From contig CANKZI010000002.1 of the NCBI GenBank assembly GCA_947488595.1, positions 62,001-126,000 of the forward strand: a stretch of 64,000 nucleotides of DNA, written 5' to 3'. The stretch is from Flavobacteriaceae bacterium. Lineage in GTDB: Bacteria > Bacteroidota > Bacteroidia > Flavobacteriales > Flavobacteriaceae. Of the stretch, positions 1 through 10,000 are shown piece after piece; positions within the stretch are counted from its first letter, which is position 1; each line of letters starts with the position of its first letter. Position numbers and translations under genes: made by a program. The notes beneath the pieces were generated by a model. The model was not told where the DNA came from and made no database searches. It worked only from the letters and a program-made list of their open reading frames with translations.

Positions 1-1
1 A

Positions 2-241
2 GCTATCGATTTTCCGATGAGCATTCTTCCAGAGGAATTAAAAATACAATTGCACGAAAAAATCTACCGACTGATACAATATAAGTTTGCCGAATACCTA
101 AATTTACTTTATATCATTGATGTTTCAGAAGAACAAATCAAAAAACTTGATGGCTCAGATTTGTCAGAATTGGCGCAAGAAGTTGCTTTTTTAATTTTAA
201 AAAGAGAATGGCAAAAGGTATGGTTTCGCAATAAATTCTAA
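2..241 (+). CDS. Conserved hypothetical small protein (5' end probably cut by window edge)
   Basis: The frame is open from the first bases of the window, so the gene may start upstream. The first visible ATG is at 17, preceded in frame by Ala-Ile-Asp-Phe-Pro. From that ATG the product is 74 residues, soluble, without signal peptide or membrane segment, rich in Leu, Glu and Lys, and probably helical. It ends in a basic aromatic tail (KVWFRNKF). I recognise no domain and assign no function. Its stop overlaps by a few bases the stop of the convergent barrel gene, so the two share their 3' ends. Coding status is likely from composition; the start is uncertain. Confidence 0.6.
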   Translation, partial: AIDFPMSILPEELKIQLHEKIYRLIQYKFAEYLNLLYIIDVSEEQIKKLDGSDLSELAQEVAFLILKREWQKVWFRNKF

Positions 242-780
242 AAATAAAACCTTACAAAAGGCATAATTGCGTCACCATAAACATTTTTATCTTTCTGAAA
301 AAGCACATTGTAACGCACGCCCAAAGTAACATTACCATTCCTGTAACCCGCGCCAAGATACAAAGCGGTGTTCCAAAAGTTGTCTTTTTCAGAATCGCCA
401 AAACCCAAATCATAGTTATTGTTGACGCGCAGTTGCTCTAATTCGGCCGAAAATTGCACTGCTTCAATTGGATTAAATAGCGCAATCACACTCCCTCCAT
501 AAATTAAAGCAGAATAATTGCCTTTGACTTCAGCATAACTGCCCAATAAACCGACACCGGTTGCAAAGTATTTATTAAAATTATAAACCGCACTTGGCGC
601 AATGGTAACTTCGGTATACTCTGAGCCAATGCTCAATCCGAGTCCGCCGCCATAAGACAAATGTTGCCAAAAATCACCAGCATAAGGATTGTCATTTTGT
701 GCAAAGGTAACCATCGACCAAGTGAGCAAAAGGAATGAAAAGATACTTTTTATACAATTCCTAAAACAAAATGGTTTCAT
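238..780 (-). CDS. Predicted outer-membrane beta-barrel protein
   Basis: 180 residues with an N-terminal signal peptide (hydrophobic stretch at about residues 11-27 ending TFAQ). The mature part has alternating short amphipathic strands rich in Gly, Tyr and Asn (for example YGGGLGLSIG, YLGAGYRNGNVTLGVRY) and ends in an aromatic residue (VRFYF), as expected for a small outer-membrane barrel. The upstream neighbour is sucA, divergently oriented. I recall relatives of this family being mislabelled as alpha-ketoglutarate decarboxylase, probably because of that neighbourhood; nothing here suggests an enzyme. Ligand and role are unknown. Confidence 0.75.
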   Translation of the reverse strand: MKPFCFRNCIKSIFSFLLLTWSMVTFAQNDNPYAGDFWQHLSYGGGLGLSIGSEYTEVTIAPSAVYNFNKYFATGVGLLGSYAEVKGNYSALIYGGSVIALFNPIEAVQFSAELEQLRVNNNYDLGFGDSEKDNFWNTALYLGAGYRNGNVTLGVRYNVLFQKDKNVYGDAIMPFVRFYF

Positions 781-847
781 GAGGTGTTTTTATGATAAGT
801 TTAAGTGATAAATGTATATAATTATTATTACATTATGCTAATTATCG

Positions 848-855
848 TACTTTTG
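848..855 (+). promoter_or_regulatory. -7 promoter element upstream of sucA
   Basis: TACTTTTG matches the Bacteroidota -7 consensus TAnnTTTG and lies about 38 nt before the sucA ATG. I see no good TTTG box at the -33 position, so this is a one-box call. Confidence 0.5.
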
Positions 856-893
856 CAAAAACATTTTTAACAAGTTAGGACATTCAAACAATT

Positions 894-3695
894 ATGGATA
901 GGTTTTCCTTTTTAAACGCTGCGCACACCGAATTTTTTGCCGATTTATACGACCAATATTTAGAAAATCCAGATAGCGTAGAGCCAAGCTGGAGAAGCTT
1001 TTTGCAAGGTTTTGACTTTGGAATGAGTACTTATTCTGACGAAAATGGCGCAGACCATTCGGCACAACAATTGGCCAATGCAGCAACTTCAAATCAAGAT
1101 TTTAGTCAGATTTCTGAAAAGTTGCAAAAAGAATTTAATGTTTTAAAGTTGATCGATGCTTATAGAACACGGGGTCATTTGTTTACCAAAACCAATCCTG
1201 TTCGCGACCGAAGAACTTATACACCAACTTTGGCAATCGAAAATTATGGTCTTTCACAATCCGACTTGACCACTGTTTTTGATGCAGCAAAAGTCATCAA
1301 AATTGCACCTTGCAGTTTGCAAGAGATTGTAAATCATTTGGACAAAATTTATTGTCAATCTATCGGCGTTGAATACATGTACATTCGAAAGCCCGAAGTG
1401 ATCGAGTGGATTCAGAATAAAATTGGATACAACGATAACACCCCGAACTTTTCGATCGATCAAAAGAAAAATATCCTTTTTAAGCTCAATGAAGCCGTTG
1501 CTTTCGAAAATTTTTTACATACCAAATATGTTGGACAAAAACGTTTTTCACTCGAAGGTGGCGAATCTATAATTCCAGGTTTGGATGCTTTAATAGAAGC
1601 TGCAGCCGAAAAAGGAGTAGAGCAATTTGTAATGGGAATGGCGCACCGAGGCCGTTTGAATATTTTGGCAAATATTTTTGGCAAATCAACGCAGGATATT
1701 TTTTCTGAATTTGATGGTAAAGATTATGATGATGATGCCCTTTTTGACGGAGATGTAAAATACCATTTGGGATTGACTTCTGACCGAAGAACCCAATCAG
1801 GCAAAAGTATCAATATCAATTTGGCGCCCAATCCTTCGCATCTTGAAACCGTTGGCGCCGTTATCGAAGGCATCACTCGCGCCAAACAAGACCGCTATTT
1901 TCCAGATGATTTTTCAAAAGTTTTGCCAATTGCTTTGCATGGTGACGCTGCTGTAGCTGGACAAGGCATCGTTTATGAAATTGTTCAAATGGCGCAGTTA
2001 GACGGTTATAAAACTGGCGGAACCATTCATATTGTCATTAACAATCAAGTCGGTTTTACAACCAATTATTTGGATGCGCGTTCATCAACTTATTGTACAG
2101 ATGTGGCAAAAGTGACTTTATCACCTGTATTGCATGTCAATGCCGATGATACCGAAGCCGTGGTGCATGCCATGCTTTTTGCGCTAGATTACCGCATGCA
2201 GTTTGGAAGCGATGTATTTATCGACTTATTGGGTTACAGAAAATACGGCCACAACGAAGGCGACGAACCTCGTTTTACACAGCCAAAATTATATAAAATC
2301 ATCGCAAAACATCAAAACCCACGTGATATTTATGCGGAGCGATTGATTGCAGAAGGCGTTATAAATGACACTTACGTAAAAGGATTAGAAGACCGATACA
2401 AAGCTTTACTAGAAGAAAATCTTGAAGCTTCACGTAAAAAAGATTTGACCATTATTACACCTTTCATGCAAAATGAATGGCAAGGTTTTATGCAAGCCAA
2501 TGCAGCCGAAATGCTTCAAAAAGTCGACACTACGTTTTCAAAAGCAACATTGACCGAAATTGCAAAAGTAATTACTGAATTGCCTTCAGACAAAAAATTC
2601 ATTGGCAAAATCGCCAAACTCATCAACGACCGAAAAACAATGTTTTTTGAGACCGATAAACTCGATTGGGCGCTGGCCGAGTTGTTGGCTTACGGCAGTT
2701 TATTGACCGAAGGTTATGATGTTCGTATTTCTGGTCAAGATGTCGAAAGAGGTACTTTTTCGCACCGACATGCAGTTGTAAAAGTTGAAGATTCAGAAGA
2801 AGAAGTCATTCTTTTGCAAAATCTAAATAATACTACAGGAACCATTGTTGGCAAATTCAATATTTTTAATTCATTACTTTCAGAATATGGCGTAGTCGGA
2901 TTTGATTATGGTTATGCTTTGGCAAGTCCAAAAACATTGACCATTTGGGAAGCACAATTTGGAGATTTCTCTAATGGTGCACAAATCATGATTGACCAAT
3001 ACATCTCTGCCGCCGAAGACAAATGGAACAATCAAAATGGTTTGGTTATGCTTTTGCCACACGGTTATGAAGGACAAGGAGCAGAGCATTCATCGGCCAG
3101 AATGGAGCGTTATTTGCAGCAATGTGCCAACGAAAATATGTTTGTTGCCGATTGTACAACGCCTGCCAATTTTTATCATTTGTTGCGCCGACAAATGAAA
3201 ACTACTTACAGAAAACCATTAATAGTATTCACACCAAAAAGTTTATTGCGCCATCCATTAGTAGTTTCGAGTGTCGATGAATTCGCAAATGGCAGTTTTC
3301 AAGAGACTATTGATGATACTATTATCAACAAAAACGAGGTTAAGACATTGGTGTTTTGTACCGGAAAATTTTATTACGATTTATTAGCTGAACGCGAAAC
3401 CAACGCCCGAAATGATGTAGCGCTGGTCCGAATCGAACAACTTTTTCCGTTGCCAGTTGAGCAGTTAAAAACAATAATAGCGAGTTATCCAAACGCCGAC
3501 GATTACGTTTGGGCACAAGAAGAGCCGCGCAACATGGGTGCTTATAGTTATATGTTGATGCATTTCAATTTAGTGAAATTGAGAGTTGCATCGCTAAAAG
3601 CCTATAGTGCGCCTGCTGCCGGAAGTTATGCCCGTTCTAAAAAACGCCATGCCGCCGCAATTGCCATGGTTTTTGATAAAAATTTATTTAGTTAG
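894..3695 (+). CDS. sucA: 2-oxoglutarate dehydrogenase E1 component
   Basis: 933 residues, normal for SucA/OdhA. This thiamine-diphosphate enzyme decarboxylates 2-oxoglutarate in the TCA cycle and passes the succinyl group to the lipoyl arm of SucB. The N-terminus has the E1o signature (SFLNAAHTEFFADLYDQYL) and a conserved SWRSFLQGFDF. An HRGRLNILAN block lies near residue 250 and the ThDP/Mg block GDAAVAGQG near 349. The transketolase-like pyrimidine domain (RGTFSHRHAVV, GFDYGYALASP) occupies about 600-790. ATG 894 fits the family start and follows a TACTTTTG element. sucB follows after 132 bp, so they probably form one unit. Confidence 0.97.
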   Translation: MDRFSFLNAAHTEFFADLYDQYLENPDSVEPSWRSFLQGFDFGMSTYSDENGADHSAQQLANAATSNQDFSQISEKLQKEFNVLKLIDAYRTRGHLFTKTNPVRDRRTYTPTLAIENYGLSQSDLTTVFDAAKVIKIAPCSLQEIVNHLDKIYCQSIGVEYMYIRKPEVIEWIQNKIGYNDNTPNFSIDQKKNILFKLNEAVAFENFLHTKYVGQKRFSLEGGESIIPGLDALIEAAAEKGVEQFVMGMAHRGRLNILANIFGKSTQDIFSEFDGKDYDDDALFDGDVKYHLGLTSDRRTQSGKSININLAPNPSHLETVGAVIEGITRAKQDRYFPDDFSKVLPIALHGDAAVAGQGIVYEIVQMAQLDGYKTGGTIHIVINNQVGFTTNYLDARSSTYCTDVAKVTLSPVLHVNADDTEAVVHAMLFALDYRMQFGSDVFIDLLGYRKYGHNEGDEPRFTQPKLYKIIAKHQNPRDIYAERLIAEGVINDTYVKGLEDRYKALLEENLEASRKKDLTIITPFMQNEWQGFMQANAAEMLQKVDTTFSKATLTEIAKVITELPSDKKFIGKIAKLINDRKTMFFETDKLDWALAELLAYGSLLTEGYDVRISGQDVERGTFSHRHAVVKVEDSEEEVILLQNLNNTTGTIVGKFNIFNSLLSEYGVVGFDYGYALASPKTLTIWEAQFGDFSNGAQIMIDQYISAAEDKWNNQNGLVMLLPHGYEGQGAEHSSARMERYLQQCANENMFVADCTTPANFYHLLRRQMKTTYRKPLIVFTPKSLLRHPLVVSSVDEFANGSFQETIDDTIINKNEVKTLVFCTGKFYYDLLAERETNARNDVALVRIEQLFPLPVEQLKTIIASYPNADDYVWAQEEPRNMGAYSYMLMHFNLVKLRVASLKAYSAPAAGSYARSKKRHAAAIAMVFDKNLFS

Positions 3696-3702
3696 GAGCA
3701 AA

Positions 3703-3775
3703 TTCCTGCTTTTCGTTGCAATCTTTTTTTTAAAAAGAATAGAAAAAAGGATTTTCACTGCAATCAGGGCTAGCC
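3703..3775. repeat. Dispersed intergenic repeat, short form (copy 1)
   Basis: The sucA-sucB spacer contains two related cores in direct orientation, ttttcgttgcaatc (3710-3723) and ttttcactgcaatc (3752-3765). They flank a T-run/A-run pair that can fold (atcttttt against aaaaaggat), and the element closes with cagggctagcc. The same arrangement recurs at 43203-43313 and, more diverged and longer, at 62135-62278. It does not code for protein. It may be a REP/MITE-like family common in flavobacteria, and in the transcript it would form a hairpin between sucA and sucB. Confidence 0.55.
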
Positions 3776-3827
3776 ATTTGATTAAATTTGAAACAATAAA
3801 ATACATACACCAATAAAATTATAGATC

Positions 3828-5063
3828 ATGATTTTAGAAATGAAAGTTCCCTCTCCAGGAGAGTCAATTAAAGAAGTAGAAATCGCCACTTGGTTAGTAA
3901 AAGATGGCGATTATGTAGAAAAAGACCAAGCGATAGCCGAAGTAGATTCGGATAAAGCCACATTAGAATTGCCAGCTGAAGCCAGTGGAATCATTACGCT
4001 AAAAGCCGAAGAAGGCGATGCTGTTGCCGTTGGTGCCGTAGTATGTCTGATTGATACTGCTGCAGCAAAACCTTCTGGAACTGCTACCGCTACTGAAGCA
4101 CCAAAAGCCGAAGAGAAAAAAGAAACGCCAAAAGAGGATGTTAAAGAAGCTCCCAAAGTGGCTCCCGTTGTGCCAACTTCTTACGCATCAGGTACACCTT
4201 CGCCGGCAGCACGAAAAATATTAGACGAAAAAAGCATACAACCGAGCGATATCATCGGTACCGGAAAAGAGGGAAGAATCACCAAAGACGACGCCCTAAA
4301 TGCAGTGCCATCAATGGGAACGCCAACCGGAGGCAATCGCAGTTCTAGTCGTACCAAATTATCCATGCTCCGCCGAAAAGTAGCAGAACGTTTGGTTGCA
4401 GCAAAAAATGAAACCGCGATGCTAACGACTTTTAACGAAGTCAATATGACGCCAATTAATCTCATTCGCAACGAGTACAAAGATGCCTTTAAAGCAAAAC
4501 ACGCAGGTGTTGGTTTGGGTTATATGTCATTTTTTACAAAAGCAGTGACAAGAGCATTGCAGTTGTTTCCAGATGTGAACTCTATGATTGATGGTCAAGA
4601 AAAAATCACTTATGACTTTGCCGATATTTCGATCGCAGTTTCTGGTCCAAAAGGATTGATGGTTCCTGTAGTAAGAAGTGCCGAAAACTTAACTTTTCGA
4701 GGCATAGAAGCAGAAATTAAAAGATTGGCAATCAAAGCACGTGACGGACAAATTACGGTTGACGATATGACTGGAGGTACATTTACCATTACCAACGGCG
4801 GTGTTTTTGGCAGTATGTTGTCAACACCAATTATCAACCCACCACAATCAGGAATACTTGGAATGCACAACATTATCGAGCGACCAATTGCGGTAAACGG
4901 AAAAGTAGAAATTCACCCAATGATGTATGTGGCACTTTCTTATGACCACCGAATCATCGACGGAAGAGAATCGGTCGGTTTTCTTGTGGCCGTAAAAGAT
5001 GCATTAGAAAATCCATTGGAATTGTTGATGGGTGGCGATGCAAAAAAGGCATTGGAATTATAA
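3828..5063 (+). CDS. sucB: 2-oxoglutarate dehydrogenase E2 (dihydrolipoyllysine succinyltransferase)
   Basis: 411 residues. It moves the succinyl group from lipoamide to CoA and forms the core of the 2-oxoglutarate dehydrogenase complex. A lipoyl domain covers about residues 1-77, with the lipoyl-lysine at about 43 in DSDKATLE. An Ala/Pro/Lys/Glu-rich linker follows (82-120), then the E3/E1-binding domain from about 125 ([23 protein letters not shown]) and the catalytic domain from about 185. That domain carries the acyltransferase motif DHRIIDG near 373, with the active-site His at about 374. It lies downstream of sucA in the same orientation, separated by a dispersed repeat, and ends just before a strong terminator. 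Confidence 0.97.
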   Translation: MILEMKVPSPGESIKEVEIATWLVKDGDYVEKDQAIAEVDSDKATLELPAEASGIITLKAEEGDAVAVGAVVCLIDTAAAKPSGTATATEAPKAEEKKETPKEDVKEAPKVAPVVPTSYASGTPSPAARKILDEKSIQPSDIIGTGKEGRITKDDALNAVPSMGTPTGGNRSSSRTKLSMLRRKVAERLVAAKNETAMLTTFNEVNMTPINLIRNEYKDAFKAKHAGVGLGYMSFFTKAVTRALQLFPDVNSMIDGQEKITYDFADISIAVSGPKGLMVPVVRSAENLTFRGIEAEIKRLAIKARDGQITVDDMTGGTFTITNGGVFGSMLSTPIINPPQSGILGMHNIIERPIAVNGKVEIHPMMYVALSYDHRIIDGRESVGFLVAVKDALENPLELLMGGDAKKALEL

Positions 5064-5081
5064 TCAAAATTGCTCCAAATA

Positions 5082-5120
5082 AAAAAAAGCCGTTTAGCAT
5101 TGCTAAAAGGCTTTTTTTTT
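5082..5120. terminator. Bidirectional Rho-independent terminator after sucB
   Basis: An A-run, then gcc-g-tttagca / tgctaaa-a-ggc, then a run of ten T. It ends sucB on the plus strand and, because of the A-run on its left, also the convergent lipoprotein gene on the minus strand. Confidence 0.9.
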
Positions 5121-5134
5121 ATCCACTATTTTAT

Positions 5135-5563
5135 TTATTCAGTGATAACATTTGATGAGAAAGTTCCTTCAGTGATGGTTAAGTTTTCTCCTGTACCAAG
5201 GAATGGTTTTAAAGTTCCTTCGAAAGTTCCTTTTGCACTAGACGTAGAGTTAACAGTTACATTTGATGTAAAAGTTAAAGCATCGTATGAGTCATCTACA
5301 GTATCATAAGTAAAGTCAGTAATTTTATCACCAGTACCCGATGTTAAAACAAAACTTACTTCTTCAGTAGGATTTTCTAAACTGCCAATATAACCATACA
5401 CATCGGTTATTCCTTCAAAACTAAATGCAATGGTTTTAAAGCTTTTTTTAGTTCCGTTAATTTTCAAACTCATTGAACCTCCTCCTCCGTTACTGTCTTT
5501 TGAACAAGAATTTAAAGAAAGCGTAATAGCAATTGCTGAAACGAATAAAAATAATTTTTTCAT
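5135..5563 (-). CDS. Small secreted lipoprotein of unknown function
   Basis: 142 residues from ATG 5563; a longer reading has no support because the promoter lies in that extension. A lipoprotein signal peptide is clear: MKKLFLF, hydrophobic core, then LNSC with Cys20 as the lipidated residue. A Ser-Lys-Asp-Ser-Asn and poly-Gly spacer follows, possibly a surface-export type signal. The mature domain is rich in Thr, Ser, Gly and Phe with alternating strand patterns (KGTFEGTLKPF, TSNVTVNS) and resembles small beta-sandwich lipoproteins of Bacteroidota. The -33/-7 promoter directly upstream is good and the gene is monocistronic. Function unknown. Confidence 0.8.
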   Translation of the reverse strand: MKKLFLFVSAIAITLSLNSCSKDSNGGGGSMSLKINGTKKSFKTIAFSFEGITDVYGYIGSLENPTEEVSFVLTSGTGDKITDFTYDTVDDSYDALTFTSNVTVNSTSSAKGTFEGTLKPFLGTGENLTITEGTFSSNVITE

Positions 5564-5594
5564 AATGTTTTGTTTTTGATAAAATTTTGAGTTG

Positions 5595-5624
5595 CAAATA
5601 TAAATATTTTTTACCCCTGCCAAA
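5595..5624 (-). promoter_or_regulatory. Promoter of the 5135-5563 lipoprotein gene
   Basis: On the minus strand TTTG (5621-5624), an 18-nt spacer and TATATTTG (5595-5602) match the Bacteroidota TTTG-N19-TAnnTTTG consensus. The predicted start of transcription lies about 25 nt before the ATG. Confidence 0.75.
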
Positions 5625-5783
5625 ATCAATCAGATAAATATTCGAAACAAAAAAGTAAAAATTTGTTTGTTAATTAAATCTTAATAGAATTTAGTCGATA
5701 ATAGCCTTTATACATTATTTTCGTGCATAAAAGGAAGTAAATTATAAAATTGTTTTCCGTTAATTTGTATTTCATTTGAAGCT

Positions 5784-7004
5784 ATGAAACAAAACCAAAA
5801 ACAAGCAGCTATCGGATTTATTTTTATAACGATGCTGATCGACATTACGGGTTGGGGAATTATAATTCCTGTTATTCCAAAATTAATCAAAGAGTTAATT
5901 AATGGCGATATCAGCGAAGCTTCAAAATATGGTGGTTGGTTGACTTTTGCCTACGCTATAACCCAATTTTTGTTTGCTCCTTTGATTGGCAATTTGAGCG
6001 ATAAATTTGGAAGAAGGCCTATTATTTTAATCTCCCTTTTTGCTTTTGCTTTGGATTATCTCTTGCTGTCATTAGCGCCAACAATAACCTGGTTGTTTAT
6101 TGGTCGTATTATTGCAGGCGTTACCGGCGCTAGTATCACCACAGCCTCGGCCTATATTGCCGATGTGAGCACACTCGAAAATCGCGCCAAAAACTTCGGA
6201 ATGATTGGCGCTGCTTTTGGATTGGGCTTTATTATCGGACCCGTAATTGGTGGTTTACTTGGACAATATGGTGCGCGTGTGCCGTTTTATGCTGCAGCCG
6301 TTTTGTGTTTGCTGAATTTTATTTATGGCTATTTTATTTTACCCGAATCTTTGGCTAAAGAAAACCGAAGGGCTTTTGAGTGGAAACGCGCCAATCCGAT
6401 CGGAGCATTTTTGAGTTTGAAAAAACATCCCCAATTAATTGGACTTGTTACTGCCATTTTCTTGCTTTATGTAGGCTCACATGCTGTTCATAGCAATTGG
6501 AGTTATTTTACAATTTATCAATTCAATTGGGACGAAAGAATGGTCGGAATTTCACTAGGTGCCGTTGGGTTGTTGGTCGGAATTGTACAAGGCGGATTAA
6601 TTCGATGGATCAATCCAATATTGGGAAATGAAAAAAGTATTTATATAGGATTGGCACTTTATACCGTTGGCATGACTTTATTTGCAGTCGCAACCGAAAG
6701 TTGGATGATGTTTGTGTTTTTGATTCCGTATTGCCTTGGTGGTATTGCTGGTCCTGCTTTGCAAGCCGTAGTTTCTGGTCAAGTCCCGCCATCGGAGCAA
6801 GGCGAAATCCAAGGCACTTTGGCAAGTTTGATGAGTGCATCGGCCATTGTCGGTCCGCCACTCATGTCAACTACTTTTTACTATTTCACCCACGAAGGTG
6901 CACCGTTTCAATTTGCTGGCGCACCGTTTATTTTAGGCGGGTTTTTTATGCTAATCAGTACTTTTGTGGCTTACTTTTCTTTGAAAAAGCATTCTGAAAA
7001 GTGA
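5784..7004 (+). CDS. MFS transporter, TCR/Tet (tetracycline-exporter-like) family
   Basis: 406 residues with twelve predicted membrane segments, a drug:proton antiporter of the major facilitator superfamily in the inner membrane. The loop 2-3 motif [12 protein letters not shown] (family GxLaDrxGrkpv) and the motif C region [13 protein letters not shown] are both present. The N-terminal [13 protein letters not shown] motif is typical of chromosomal Tet-like transporters of Bacteroidota. Substrate cannot be read from sequence; chromosomal members usually do not confer tetracycline resistance. Transcribed alone and closed by a terminator at 7027-7063. Confidence 0.88.
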   Translation: MKQNQKQAAIGFIFITMLIDITGWGIIIPVIPKLIKELINGDISEASKYGGWLTFAYAITQFLFAPLIGNLSDKFGRRPIILISLFAFALDYLLLSLAPTITWLFIGRIIAGVTGASITTASAYIADVSTLENRAKNFGMIGAAFGLGFIIGPVIGGLLGQYGARVPFYAAAVLCLLNFIYGYFILPESLAKENRRAFEWKRANPIGAFLSLKKHPQLIGLVTAIFLLYVGSHAVHSNWSYFTIYQFNWDERMVGISLGAVGLLVGIVQGGLIRWINPILGNEKSIYIGLALYTVGMTLFAVATESWMMFVFLIPYCLGGIAGPALQAVVSGQVPPSEQGEIQGTLASLMSASAIVGPPLMSTTFYYFTHEGAPFQFAGAPFILGGFFMLISTFVAYFSLKKHSEK

Positions 7005-7026
7005 TTTTATTTGACATATTGGTAAT

Positions 7027-7063
7027 AAAAAACCGATTTGAAATGAGATCAAATCGGTTTTTT
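7027..7063. terminator. Bidirectional Rho-independent terminator
   Basis: Perfect inverted repeat aaaaaaccgatttga / tcaaatcggtttttt with a 7-nt loop, between the convergent MFS gene and the Calx-beta protein gene. A-run and T-run on the two sides allow termination in both directions. Confidence 0.92.
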
Positions 7064-7081
7064 AATAGAACATAGTGTGTT

Positions 7082-10000
7082 TTATTCTTTTACTATCTTA
7101 AGTACCTTTTCGGTGCCATTGACTGTAATCTTAACAAAATAAAAACCGTTAGCAAATGCAGACAAATCGACTGTTGCATTGGCATTATTTACTTTTTTGA
7201 AAATGATTGTTTTTCCTAAAACATCGTTAACACCAATAGCATCAATGGTGTCGGAATTATTTTTTAATGCAATATTCAAAATATTTTTTGTTGGATTCGG
7301 ATAAAATGTAAAATCGCTGTTGCTAAAGCTATCGGTTCCTAAAGTGGCAACAAATGCTGTTGTACATTCATTAGTAACAATCGCCGGATTAAAATCGAAA
7401 TAAATATTGGCAGTATTCGGAATAATGTCACCCAACAAAAAGCCAGGTTTTGGTTTTACTTGAAACGTAATGTAGCCGTTGCCTGTTTGTGTGTTTTCGA
7501 CTGATGGAGGCAAATCAATTCCGAAAAAATTCCATGTCAAATTATTACCAACACGCTCCAATGTATAGGTCGCACTAGCATCTACCATACGAATTGAAGT
7601 TGCATCAAGTTTTGCATCAAGCACGTCACTTACTCTAATATTAATAGCATTAGCCGTTCCAGTATTTTCAAAACGAATGGTATAGGTAAGGTAATCATTG
7701 GCTGTAAATGAAGAATGAACAATTTGCGAACCATGCTTTTCGGTTTTGTCATTCGGGTCATAAGAACCAATTATTGTTTGTGTAAGACTGTCACTATTAT
7801 TATTGGTATTTATATCATCCGAGAGTAAAGATATCGAAGCGGTGTTAGTGGTCAAATCTCCCAAATCAACGGTCGGAATTGGTGGCACCAGCATTTGTAT
7901 CCCGATGTAGCGCGACGCATAAGGTTGAAGGTCGGTAAAGTTGTGTGTAAAGCCGGTCGGTGTAGCAGTGGTTGTTTGCGAAGTACTTGTAATGGTTATC
8001 GCACTATCTTTCGTAAAGGTAACAACGCCGTTGCTGATTGTATTGTAAGAATTGTTTTTAAAAACAAGGTAATTGTTGTAGTAAAAACCAGGCCGTGGAG
8101 GTTGATTGTAATTCAGAAATGCAATCGATAGATCGTTGTGAGGCGTTACAATTATAGGAAAATTTAATGTTGTTACTCCAGAGCCCGTTGTAACATTTAC
8201 ATCAGAATACGAAACCAAACAGGTATTGTAAGCCGCATATTGACTGTCAACAACATAGTTGATGTTGTAAAGTGTTGCTGGATTGGATTCGTATAAGAAG
8301 AAAGGATTGCTATGAAGATAATGTACCTCGCCAGAAGCATTGATTTTATAAGTAAAATGTCCCAAAGGGAAGTTGGGTTCTGAACTTTCCTGAATGCCGT
8401 TGGCGTTGCTATCAACAAATGCTTTAAGACGAATGGCGTCTGGAATCGAAAATTCAAATAGCCCATCAAATGCTGGATAACAATTAACTTCATAACCATT
8501 ATAGATGCCTTTAAATGACAATTCAAACTGTTGCGGAAAAAATCCAAAATTGATGTCGTTCTGTGTGATAATATGCGTCAAGGTGAAGGTTGTGCTATCG
8601 GAAGCACCAGGATCCAACAAAGCAATGGACCCGCCAAGTAGGTCAATGTTCCAAGAATATTCAACTGCTATATTGCTGATGGGTACATTTCCAAGATTTG
8701 AAATCGTAAACACATAAGTAATCAAATCGCCAACACTAGTAAAACCGTCTCCGTTGTAATCAGAATAGGTAGCGCCATAAGCACAATTTAATGGTGATCT
8801 AACCTGAACCGAAATGTTGGCGGTATCACAAAGCGCAGGATTGGCGGTTTCGCAAACGGTATAATTTAACTGGTAATATCCCATCGGAACAGTGGAAGGA
8901 ATGGTCAAGACGCCTTGCGCATCTACCGTTGCACCCAAATTGTTAGCCGCTAATGAAATAGCAACATCAGAAGCATTCAACGGCAGTCCGTGCAGCAAGT
9001 CGTTTGTAAGTAGTGCTACAGCGCCTCCAACATTAGCCACCGTTTCTATTTGGTCATTATAAGCGTTTATATTATAATTATCTCTAATGGTAGCAATAGT
9101 AGTATCGGATGTATTATAGGTATTGCCGTTAGTGGTCGTGGCAGTGATTGTAAAAGTTTCTGTAGCTTCCTCCAAAGTATCTATCAGCGTTGGTATTAAT
9201 AAATAATTTACAGAAAAGTTTCCAGCAGGAATGGTAACTGTTGTAGTCAGCGGAACAAAATCAGAAGCGTTGGCGGTTTCTGGTATAGTTGTTACATCGA
9301 TAATTGTCGGGCTAGGACTTGTATGAGTTAAACGTACATACAATCGAACTTCCTCTCCCTCGATAACACTATTGTCCGTTTCATTATTGGCTACTACCGA
9401 TATACTTAAATCAGGTAGACCATCATTATCGACAATTGAAGCGATGGCTATTTCAGGTGAATTTGAAATTCCTGCTGATGTCCCAGCAATGGTAAACGAT
9501 TCAACAGCTTCATCAAGCACATCGTTAGTCGTCGGAATGGTTAAAGAAGTATAGGTACTTCCTGCAGCAATCGTTCGGGTCGTGGTAACTGATGTGAAAT
9601 CTGCAGCTCCCGCCGTTCCCGTAGTTGTAGTAAATTGAATAACAATATTTGACTGGTATGGGTTACTTAAATAAGCATAAAAATAAACATCTTGCCCTTC
9701 TGTTGCACTACGATCTCCTATGCGCAAACTAGGGATTGTGTCATTGTCAATAATTGTTACAGTACAACTTGCAGCATTAGTTGTAGTATTTCCGGAGGTT
9801 ACGGTTGCTGATAAAATAAACGTTTCATTAATTTCTGCAATTAAATCATTTGATGTGGAGTAGGGTACAGATACGCTGGTTGATCCGGCTGGAATATAAA
9901 CGACCGTATTTATTGGCGTAAAATCATTCGCAGTGGCTGTGCCAATTGCAGATATTATACTCACTGCAATCGTACTATTAAAAGGAGCAGTCAAGTTAAG

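Noticed and set aside
238..780. Alpha-ketoglutarate decarboxylase
   Set aside because: The name I recall for relatives reflects the neighbouring sucA gene; the protein has a signal peptide and barrel strands and no thiamine-diphosphate motif.
5784..7004. Acquired tetracycline-resistance determinant
   Set aside because: Family match only. There is no mobile-element context and composition is like that of neighbouring genes; chromosomal Tet-like MFS proteins are common.
7895..8131. Frames opposite the Calx-beta gene (for example 78 codons on the plus strand)
   Set aside because: Antisense shadows of a well-supported gene with no independent features.
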